37,404 nt of DNA from Nitrospirota bacterium. GTDB lineage: Bacteria; Nitrospirota; Nitrospiria; Nitrospirales; Nitrospiraceae. Shown here in pieces: positions 32,134-37,404 of the stretch. Every line of letters starts with the position of its first letter. The stretch's first letter is position 1. The DNA lies in NCBI GenBank assembly GCA_023248295.1, contig JAHFEU010000004.1:1-37404 (forward strand), given 5' to 3'. The position numbers and the translations under genes were made by a program. The notes below the pieces were generated by a model. That model searched no databases. It worked only from the letters and a program-made list of their open reading frames with translations, and was not told where the DNA came from.

Positions 32134-33060
32134 TTATTTTGGTTGGCCCGCGCGTGCGCCGTACCAGTCGTTAAAGAGGCGGCAGCTTGCGTGCAGCATG
32201 GCCCCCTCGTTCAGGTTCCACCGGCTGATCAATCCCAAGTAGCACAGCGTGTCGGCAGCGGGCTTGACCGTGGGAAGGCCCAGCGCCTGCGCGGCCTTCC
32301 GGGGGTTGATGGGCCCTCGGTACCGGATGAGATAGTCCAGCAATGTCCGCTCGATCGGCTCTCGGACCGCCTCAAGGCAGGCCAGGAAAAACGGGGCAAG
32401 CCGATCCTGAACAGCGCCACTTAGGTGCGCGGGGTCAGCCGTTGGATCGGCGATCATGCGGGCCCGCAGCAGCTTCAGCACATAGGGATGTGTACCGCCA
32501 GAGGACAGGATGGCATCAACCTGGTCCGTTGTCAGTTCGGGCTTGACCAGCGAGCGCGCTTCCCCATTCAACAGAATCGCGAGCGGAACCGGTGCAAGCT
32601 TGAGACCGGAGCGCCCGTTGCGAATAAACTCCCGCCAGGCGCGTTCCCCGGCCCAGACTATCGTCTGGCTGGGGCCTCCGTTTCCCTTGCCCCGAACCAA
32701 CGGTTTTCCCCTAGCCAACCCGTGCGGAAGCAGATGGTCGCAGTTGTCCAGCAAAAGGATGGAAGACCGCTGCAGGTCTCCGGCGAGGAAGCGCTCGCGG
32801 ACCTCGGCTTCCACGAGGTCTTCATACTGCACCGGTAGTCCGTCAGAAGAGGGGAGGCGCTCCTGCTCGAGGAGCCATTTCACGTGCAGCAGCAGAGAGG
32901 TCTTGCCCAGCTTCGGGCCCCCGTAGAGCAGCACGGACTCGCGGCGGTGCAGCCGGGTCACGAGATTCCGAACCAGCCCCGCCCTCCCGACAAATCTCCC
33001 TGTCCCGAAAACGGGCGACTCAGGATCGTGGAAGTCGAATGAGTGGTGGGGTGAAGACAC
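32134..33060 (-). CDS. STAND-like P-loop ATPase
   Basis: 308 residues. Opens with FVGRAGLVRNL, the sensor box typical of NACHT/STAND and archaeal-type ATPases, then Walker A GGPKLGKTS at 47-55 and Walker B SILLLDNCDHL at 100-110. A C-terminal winged-helix-like region follows (FLACLEAVREPIERTLLDYLIRYRGPINPRKAAQALGL). No effector domain is visible. GTG start at 33060, 18 nt after the EVE gene stop, so they are probably co-transcribed. Such small ATPases often switch signalling or defence genes, but the role here is unknown. Confidence 0.78.
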   Translation of the reverse strand: MSSPHHSFDFHDPESPVFGTGRFVGRAGLVRNLVTRLHRRESVLLYGGPKLGKTSLLLHVKWLLEQERLPSSDGLPVQYEDLVEAEVRERFLAGDLQRSSILLLDNCDHLLPHGLARGKPLVRGKGNGGPSQTIVWAGERAWREFIRNGRSGLKLAPVPLAILLNGEARSLVKPELTTDQVDAILSSGGTHPYVLKLLRARMIADPTADPAHLSGAVQDRLAPFFLACLEAVREPIERTLLDYLIRYRGPINPRKAAQALGLPTVKPAADTLCYLGLISRWNLNEGAMLHASCRLFNDWYGARAGQPK

Positions 33061-33078
33061 GGGGCCCGTTACGTCACA

Positions 33079-33552
33079 TTATTTCTGCGCTAGCTTCAGG
33101 ACGATCTTCCATTCATCCGGCCGCACGGGCTGCACCGACAGGCGCGATCCCCGGCGCAGGAGTTCCATCCGCGTCAAGCCGGGCGCCCGTTTCAACAGAT
33201 CCAAGGGAATCGGATGGGCAAACTTGCGCACCAGACGGATCTCCACCATGTCCCACGTCGGCTTGGCCGGATTGCTCTTGGGATCGAAGTGTTTATCCTT
33301 GCGATCAAAGGCCGTCGGGTCCGGATAGGCCTCTCGCACCACTTCCGCGACTCCCACCACGGCAGGCGGATCGGCGTGGCTGTGATGGAGCAGGACTTGG
33401 TCGCCCCGTCTCATCGCGCGCATGTAATTGCGCGCCTGGTAATTGCGCACCCCGTCCCAACAGGTGGTCCGGGCTGGAGCGCATTGCAAATCGTCAATCG
33501 AAAAGGCGCTCGGTTCCGACTTCATCAGCCAGTACTGTGGCGCACGGGACAT
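33079..33552 (-). CDS. EVE-domain protein
   Basis: 157 residues, a PUA-like EVE domain from end to end. Family marks: YWLMKSEPSAFSIDDL, WDGVRNYQARNYMRAMRRGDQVLLHHS, VGVAEVV and DMVEIRLV. EVE domains bind modified cytosines or modified RNA bases in related proteins, and they are found both as housekeeping proteins and near defence genes. First gene of a minus-strand group with the STAND-like ATPase. ATG at 33552 with AGAGG upstream. Confidence 0.9.
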   Translation of the reverse strand: MSRAPQYWLMKSEPSAFSIDDLQCAPARTTCWDGVRNYQARNYMRAMRRGDQVLLHHSHADPPAVVGVAEVVREAYPDPTAFDRKDKHFDPKSNPAKPTWDMVEIRLVRKFAHPIPLDLLKRAPGLTRMELLRRGSRLSVQPVRPDEWKIVLKLAQK

Positions 33553-33602
33553 CGGTGACCTCTTTCGTCGATATCAGAGCGAGCGTTCACCTTGGTCTTC
33601 AC

Positions 33603-33632
33603 TTGTTCCACCCACAAGGCGGATGCTATCCT
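33603..33632 (+). promoter_or_regulatory. Candidate sigma-70 promoter for the YdcF gene
   Basis: TTGTTC at 33603-33608 and TATCCT at 33627-33632 with an 18-bp spacer, in the divergent gap between the EVE and YdcF genes. Confidence 0.35.
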
Positions 33633-33704
33633 CCTCCACGGCGACGGGCTAGTGCAACAGTCACGAATACATCCTCCGTCTCATCTAACGTCAGAGGAGT
33701 CACG

Positions 33705-34514
33705 ATGGAACCGTCCCCCTTCTTGTTTGGCCTGTACAAGCTTGCCAAGTTCGCGGTGTACCCCTTTACCTGGATGTTCGCACTGCTGGCGCTCGTGGCC
33801 ATTCTGGCGGCCCTGCCGGGCTCGCCGCGACGGTCTTGGTGGTTGCGATATCTATCCGCCTCGACGTTGCTCCTCGTGTTTGTCTTCGGAAACCCGCTCA
33901 TCGCACGCACGTTGCTGGGGCTTCTTGAGGGGCAGTATCCTCCTTTCAGCGGATCCGCGACCGACCGGTTCGACGCCATCGTGGTGCTGAGCGGTGGCGC
34001 AGCCAGCAAGGGCACCCTTCGACCGTCGGATCAACTGTCAGGCCTCAGTCTGGAACGGACGATCTGTGGGGCTGACCTGTTTGCTCAAGGCCTTGCGCCG
34101 CGACTGATCCTCACTGGAGGGGACGCGATGATCTTCGGCCAAGGCCCGAAAGAAGCCGTTGAGATGACGCGATTGGCGCTGAGGCTCGGCGTGCCGGAAG
34201 ACGCGATCGTCCTCGAAGACCGGTCCCGCACCACGTATGAGAACGCCGTCGGAGTGAAAAGGATCCTGGGCCACGCCTCGATCCTGTTGGTCACGTCAGC
34301 CAGCCACGTGCCTCGAGCCGTGGGCCTGTTTCGCAAGCAAGGGCTGGAGACGACCGCTTTCCCCTGCGGCTATTTGGTAAAGGACCGTCCTTGGAGCGGC
34401 TGGGGCGTCAACCCGTTCGATCTCATTCCGGAAGTCGACGCCCTGAGCAGAACCACCGGCGCGATCGCGGAGATCGTGGGGACCATCGTGTATTGGGCGA
34501 TCGGGAAGCTGTGA
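33705..34514 (+). CDS. YdcF/ElyC-family (DUF218) membrane protein
   Basis: 269 residues. Two N-terminal membrane segments at about 17-36 and 47-62, then a periplasmic or cytosolic DUF218 domain from about 90: AIVVLSGG, LILTGGDAMIFGQGPKEA, DRSRTTYENAVGVK and LLVTSASHVPRAVGLF. E. coli ElyC acts in envelope polysaccharide/peptidoglycan lipid-carrier homeostasis; YdcF binds SAM. ATG at 33705 has AGGAG 5 nt upstream; the frame is open far upstream through the antisense of the EVE gene, which is not coding. Convergent with the sugar dehydrogenase gene. Confidence 0.88.
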   Translation: MEPSPFLFGLYKLAKFAVYPFTWMFALLALVAILAALPGSPRRSWWLRYLSASTLLLVFVFGNPLIARTLLGLLEGQYPPFSGSATDRFDAIVVLSGGAASKGTLRPSDQLSGLSLERTICGADLFAQGLAPRLILTGGDAMIFGQGPKEAVEMTRLALRLGVPEDAIVLEDRSRTTYENAVGVKRILGHASILLVTSASHVPRAVGLFRKQGLETTAFPCGYLVKDRPWSGWGVNPFDLIPEVDALSRTTGAIAEIVGTIVYWAIGKL

Positions 34515-34532
34515 CAAGCGATAGCCCATCAC

Positions 34533-35711
34533 CTATTGCCCATAGCCTTCCGCTTTGACGATTCGATGCACCGTCCCCGCGTGCCCGACGACGTAGAGCT
34601 CCCCGTCCTGATCCTCACCAAAAGACGAGATTTTCAAACCGGTTGAGAGCAGCACCTGAGGCCTGTTCAACACCCCCTGGGCGCTCTGTACCGTGCTGCT
34701 GAGACCTAAAACTTCGCCGCTGCAATAGTCGCCGTACACGTAGGTGCCCACAAGGCCCGGAATGCGGGTTCCCCGGTAGACGTACCCGCCCGTGATCGAG
34801 CAACGCGGTCGTTGATTCCGATACTCGGCGACGGGCGGCGCGAGTCCGCTCATGAGGCAGCCGGCAGACGGGGAAAAACAGTGGTTGCCCTCCATGATCC
34901 GCCACCCGTAGTTCGCGCCCTGACGCACCACGTCGATTTCCTCCCAGTCATCCTGCCCGACATCGGCTGCCCAGAGCTCACCGGTCTTCCGATCAAAGGA
35001 AAAGCGCCAGGGGTTCCGCAACCCGTAGGCGAAGATCTCCGGCCTCCCGCCGCCGGTGGCGAACGGATTGTCCGCCGGGATGGCATAGGGGGCGCCGCGG
35101 TCCACGTCGATCCGGAGGATCTTCCCGAGCAGTTCCTGACGGTTCTGGGCTCGATTCCCCGGATCGCCGCCCGCTCCGCCGTCGCCCCGCGCGATGTACA
35201 GAAAGCCGTCCGGGCCAAACGCCACCATGCCTCCGTTGTGGTTGGCGTACGGCTGCGGAACAACCATGAGCAGCGTTTCGTCCTGCCTGGCAAGGTTCGG
35301 GTTGTCGGACACGCGGTACTCGGCCAGCACGGTGGCGCCATCAGTGTCGCGGTTGTAGTTGATGATAAAGCGGCCATTCCGCCGATAGTCCGGGTGGAAG
35401 GCCAGGCCGAGGAGCCCACGCTCGCCTCCGGAGCGCACCCGGCTTGAGATATCCAAAAAGGGTGCCTCACGCAGCCGCCCATTCTCCACGATACGGATCC
35501 GGCCGGGCTGCTCCACCACAAAGAGGCGGCCGCTCCCGTCCCCGGCATGGGTGACGTACAAGGGATCACGAAGACCATCGGTCACGATCGGGGTCAACTC
35601 GATGGCCAGCGCCTGCTCAACCGCCGGCGGCCTGGGCTCCACTCCCTGAGACTCAACGCAGTCCGCCAGGCCCAAGCCGAGGCTCACGATGAAAAGAATG
35701 TGCTTCATCAT
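34533..35711 (-). CDS. PQQ-dependent sugar dehydrogenase family (YliI/Asd-type) secreted protein
   Basis: 392 residues. A short N-terminal signal MMKHILFIVSLGLGLADC looks like a lipoprotein signal with an unusual Asp before Cys. The rest is a six-bladed propeller: GLRDPLYVTHAGDGSGRLFVVEQPGRI, GGERGLLGLAFHPDY, PYANHNGGMVAFGPDGFLYIARGDGG, NPFATGGGRPEIFAYGLRNPWRF and a C-terminal GEDQDGELYVVGHAGTVHRI. The family oxidises aldoses using PQQ in the periplasm. HNGG, RGDGG and GLRNPWR are the signature loops. Start by the signal peptide; the frame continues upstream to 35882 without homology. No PQQ biosynthesis genes here. Confidence 0.87.
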   Translation of the reverse strand: MMKHILFIVSLGLGLADCVESQGVEPRPPAVEQALAIELTPIVTDGLRDPLYVTHAGDGSGRLFVVEQPGRIRIVENGRLREAPFLDISSRVRSGGERGLLGLAFHPDYRRNGRFIINYNRDTDGATVLAEYRVSDNPNLARQDETLLMVVPQPYANHNGGMVAFGPDGFLYIARGDGGAGGDPGNRAQNRQELLGKILRIDVDRGAPYAIPADNPFATGGGRPEIFAYGLRNPWRFSFDRKTGELWAADVGQDDWEEIDVVRQGANYGWRIMEGNHCFSPSAGCLMSGLAPPVAEYRNQRPRCSITGGYVYRGTRIPGLVGTYVYGDYCSGEVLGLSSTVQSAQGVLNRPQVLLSTGLKISSFGEDQDGELYVVGHAGTVHRIVKAEGYGQ

Positions 35712-35734
35712 CGATCGACCCAACACTGTTTTTC

Positions 35735-36100
35735 TCAATAGGCCTGCTCCTCGATGTACTCGATCAGGGCCTGGTAGGCGAGCTCGCGGGTCCTTGCCTT
35801 CGACAGGGCCGGGCCGGCCACGTTCGTCTCGAGCCAGACCCGGTCCTTGATGGGGGCTTGGGCCTCGTTGCAGAGCGTCCACATGTGATGTAGGAAGCCA
35901 TCGGGGAGGCCCACCTGAACGCCTTCTGACTCGCTCCGGTCGTCCAGGATCGCCATCAGGTCCGAGATGGCCTGATCGGGCCGGTACGGAGTCGGAGTGA
36001 ACCCAAAGGACCGCTGCGCCTGCGCCTCTTGGCGGGCCTGCTCGACCAGATCACGCATGTATTCCTTCAGCAAGCCGATCACGTGGCCAGTGAGTTTCAT
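35735..36100 (-). CDS. Hypothetical protein, 121 residues
   Basis: Not recognised. Mostly helical, with EYMRDLVEQARQEAQAQRSFGFTPTPYRPDQAISDLMAIL and a C-terminal TRELAYQALIEYIEEQAY. The frame stays open to 36184, but residues before the ATG at 36100 would be encoded by a heptad repeat array (MKRISSETSRDTR...), so I start at 36100. No good ribosome site at either. It ends 23 nt before the sugar dehydrogenase start on the same strand, so they may share a transcript. Confidence 0.6.
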   Translation of the reverse strand: MKLTGHVIGLLKEYMRDLVEQARQEAQAQRSFGFTPTPYRPDQAISDLMAILDDRSESEGVQVGLPDGFLHHMWTLCNEAQAPIKDRVWLETNVAGPALSKARTRELAYQALIEYIEEQAY

Positions 36101-36128
36101 AAAAAGCCGCGAAGCGGCCCGGAAAAAC

Positions 36129-36205
36129 GTCGCTCGCATCTCGCATCTCGTATCTCGTGAAGTCTCTGACGAGATACGCTTCACGAACGACGAGATACGA
36201 TTCCC
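36129..36205. repeat. Heptad-phased repeat array C (inverted)
   Basis: Exactly 11 consecutive 7-base units with no phase slip. The left half is built from G[CT]ATCTC (36136-36156), the right half from its complement GAGATAC (36171-36177, 36192-36198), so the array is a heptad-phased imperfect palindrome centred near 36164. Lies in the divergent gap between the 121-residue gene and the YkgJ gene. Confidence 0.85.
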
Positions 36206-36281
36206 GCGCCTTGCGGGGCGGATGGCGCCATTATCCTCGACGGCCGCGCTGGTGGCAAGACCGGGAAGGCAGCGGGTTGGC

Positions 36282-36311
36282 TTGACCCATTCGCCGGGCC
36301 TCCTCTAAGAT
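36282..36311 (+). promoter_or_regulatory. Candidate sigma-70 promoter for the YkgJ-family gene
   Basis: TTGACC at 36282-36287, 18-bp spacer, TAAGAT at 36306-36311: the best -35/-10 pair in the window. Transcripts would begin near 36318 and carry heptad array D in their leader. Confidence 0.55.
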
Positions 36312-36347
36312 GAGGCAGCCAAGGGTGAAACATGAGGCTCGGCGTCC

Positions 36348-36403
36348 GTATCTCGTCGCTCGTATCTCGCGAGAGACGCTTCACGCTTCACGAGAGACGA
36401 TTC
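36348..36403. repeat. Heptad-phased repeat array D (inverted)
   Basis: Eight consecutive 7-base units without slip: GTATCTC, GTCGCTC, GTATCTC, GCGAGAG, then ACGCTTC twice, ACGAGAG, ACGATTC. Ends 4 nt before the ATG at 36408, so it forms the 5-prime leader of the YkgJ gene. Shares words with array C. Confidence 0.85.
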
Positions 36404-36407
36404 TCCC

Positions 36408-37190
36408 ATGACTGAGCAGTCAGTTGAGCGGCTCGAGGTGTCCGTCAAGACACCGGCGGGCTTGCTCACCACGCCGGTCGAGGTACCGACCGGCTTCGTC
36501 CCGGTGACCGCAATCGTCCCGCTCATGCGCCGGATAGGCGAGCAAGCTCAGGCGCTGGAGGAACGGAAGGCAATCGCCGCCGGGGAGGCGATCTCCTGCA
36601 AGAAGGGCTGCGCCGCCTGTTGCCGCATGCTGGTACCGGTGTCGGCCCCAGAGGCGTTCGCGCTCAGGGACATGCTCGCGAAGATGCCCGCAGGACGCCG
36701 GCAGGCAACGGTCATGAACGTGGCGGCGGCACGGGCACGTCTGGAACAAGCCGGTCTGCTCGCGCGCCTTACCGAGATTGCCGAGACGGGCCGGCAACTC
36801 TCGGACGAGGAGATGGAGCCGATCAACCGCGACTACTACGCGCTCCGGATGCCCTGCCCGTTTCTGGAAAACGAGGTCTGCTCGATCTACGAGGATCGGC
36901 CCGCCGCCTGTCGCGAGCTGCTGGTCACCTCGCCGGCGGAATTCTGTCAGGACATGGTCAGCAACCCCGTGCGACCGCTTCCGGTCCCCGTCAGGATAAG
37001 CACCGTGCTGGGGCTGCTGTGGTCGGAACTGTCGGGCGGACCGGCCCGACTGATTCCGCTTCCGGTCGCGCTGGAATGGGCTGAGCGCCATGCCCCCGAA
37101 GGCGCGGGGACCTGGAAGGGCGCGTCTCTGTTCGAGAACGCGCTGGACAAGGTCTGGCGGTTGTTAAATGCCGTGACGCGTGACAAGTGA
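36408..37190 (+). CDS. YkgJ-family cysteine-cluster protein
   Basis: 260 residues. The zinc/iron-chelating cluster uses C64, C68, C71, C72 (CKKGCAACC) and C150, C158, C168 (CPFLENEVCSIYEDRPAACRE). The family binds Fe-S or zinc; biological role is poorly known. The last residues VTRDK and the stop codon fall within heptad array E, so the repeat seems to have replaced or extended the original C-terminus. No conventional Shine-Dalgarno; array D abuts the start. Confidence 0.87.
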   Translation: MTEQSVERLEVSVKTPAGLLTTPVEVPTGFVPVTAIVPLMRRIGEQAQALEERKAIAAGEAISCKKGCAACCRMLVPVSAPEAFALRDMLAKMPAGRRQATVMNVAAARARLEQAGLLARLTEIAETGRQLSDEEMEPINRDYYALRMPCPFLENEVCSIYEDRPAACRELLVTSPAEFCQDMVSNPVRPLPVPVRISTVLGLLWSELSGGPARLIPLPVALEWAERHAPEGAGTWKGASLFENALDKVWRLLNAVTRDK

Positions 37191-37255
37191 CGCGTGATGA
37201 GACAGGACGGCGCGTTTTCCCTAACCTGTCACGCGTGACGCGTCACCCGTCACTG
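37173..37255. repeat. Heptad-phased repeat array E (two inverted blocks)
   Basis: Block 1 (37173-37200) is four units GTGACGC, GTGACAA, GTGACGC, GTGATGA; block 2 (37228-37255) is GTCACGC, GTGACGC, GTCACCC, GTCACTG. The blocks are inverted copies and can fold into one long imperfect hairpin with CCTGTCAC facing the left block. It spans the end of the YkgJ gene and the gap before thrH, and may act as its terminator. Confidence 0.8.
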
Positions 37256-37275
37256 TTTCCTGAAAGGACAGAATC

Positions 37276-37404
37276 ATGACCCGTCCCGTCATCGCGTGCC
37301 TGGATATGGAAGGGGTGCTGGTCCCGGAGATCTGGGTCAACGTGGCCAAGAAAACCGGCATCCGCGAGCTGAGCCTGACCACCCGGGATGTGCCGGACTA
37401 TGAC
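37276..37404 (+). CDS. thrH: Phosphoserine phosphatase/homoserine phosphotransferase ThrH, N-terminal part
   Basis: 43 codons before the window ends. IACLDMEGVLVPEIW with the HAD nucleophile motif D-x-E-G and TTRDVPDYD matches ThrH, which dephosphorylates phosphoserine and can move the phosphate to homoserine. AAGGA ribosome site 7 nt upstream. Catalytic Asp visible; the remaining HAD motifs lie beyond the edge. Confidence 0.9.
   Translation, partial: MTRPVIACLDMEGVLVPEIWVNVAKKTGIRELSLTTRDVPDYD

Noticed and set aside
33039-33704. N-terminal extension of the YdcF gene
   Set aside because: It is antisense to the EVE gene; the ATG at 33705 has a good ribosome site and begins the membrane segments.
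35735-36184. Longer form of the 121-residue hypothetical protein
   Set aside because: The additional 28 residues are encoded partly by heptad repeat array C, so the start at 36100 is preferred, though not proven.
36129-36403. CRISPR array
   Set aside because: Units are 7 nt, degenerate and contiguous, without spacers, and no cas genes are present.

Overview
This is a GC-rich, gene-dense bacterial chromosome segment. I recognise 32 complete protein-coding genes, two genes cut by the window edges (a thiolase at base 1 and thrH at base 37404) and one gene remnant. I see no tRNA, rRNA, CRISPR array or transposase. The protein set and the repeat-rich intergenic spacers suggest a Gram-negative aerobe, possibly of the Nitrospirota or a neighbouring phylum. 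That placement is an impression from protein flavour, not a demonstrated result.

Layout. 1-2681 (minus): an operon reading non-heme iron HDO-fold oxidase, long-chain acyl-CoA ligase, acetyl-CoA acetyltransferase (partial). 2740-2935: an AT-rich divergent control region. 3008-6616 (plus): a homogentisate / tyrosine-degradation cluster (4-HPPD-like VOC protein, homogentisate dioxygenase, fumarylacetoacetase-family hydrolase, phosphoribosyltransferase-like protein). 6806-9998 (plus): E1alpha, E1beta and E2 of a branched-chain-type 2-oxoacid dehydrogenase. 10023-17698 (plus): 3-hydroxybutyryl-CoA dehydrogenase, large subunit of a B12-dependent acyl-CoA mutase, an inserted toxin-antitoxin-like cassette, MBL hydrolase, B12-binding small subunit, SCP2-type thiolase, DUF35 protein and a compact MeaB GTPase. 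17699-18286: non-coding and palindrome-rich. 18287-22507 (minus): a 1406-residue GGDEF-ATPase-HEAT signalling protein. 22687-23466 (minus): enoyl-CoA hydratase. 23655-29224 (plus): 2-methylcitrate operon prpD-prpB-prpC plus an acetyl/propionyl-CoA synthetase. 29348-37404: assorted single genes (Sel1 protein, CBS protein, zinc ribbon protein, an EVE-ATPase-helical-HesB-like minus-strand group, YdcF, PQQ-type sugar dehydrogenase, a YkgJ cysteine-cluster protein, thrH).

How the genes work together. The mutase large subunit carries Phe61 and Gln179 where methylmalonyl-CoA mutase has Tyr and Arg. These are the residues that mark isobutyryl-CoA mutase. The window therefore reads as a route for valine carbon: 2-oxoisovalerate to isobutyryl-CoA (E1/E2), to n-butyryl-CoA (mutase with its G-protein chaperone), then crotonase, 3-hydroxybutyryl-CoA dehydrogenase and thiolase to acetyl-CoA. 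Propionyl-CoA from isoleucine or odd chains goes to the methylcitrate cycle, and tyrosine/phenylalanine to homogentisate. Acyl-CoA dehydrogenase, E3, maleylacetoacetate isomerase and aconitase are not in the window.

The most unusual non-coding signal is a family of short arrays of degenerate 7-base units kept in strict heptad phase. They lie in several spacers, sometimes inverted about a centre, and often end within a few bases of a start codon. Other structured elements are a 180-nt full-length hairpin, a 93-nt hairpin, a cruciform REP-like element and three G/C-tract hairpins.
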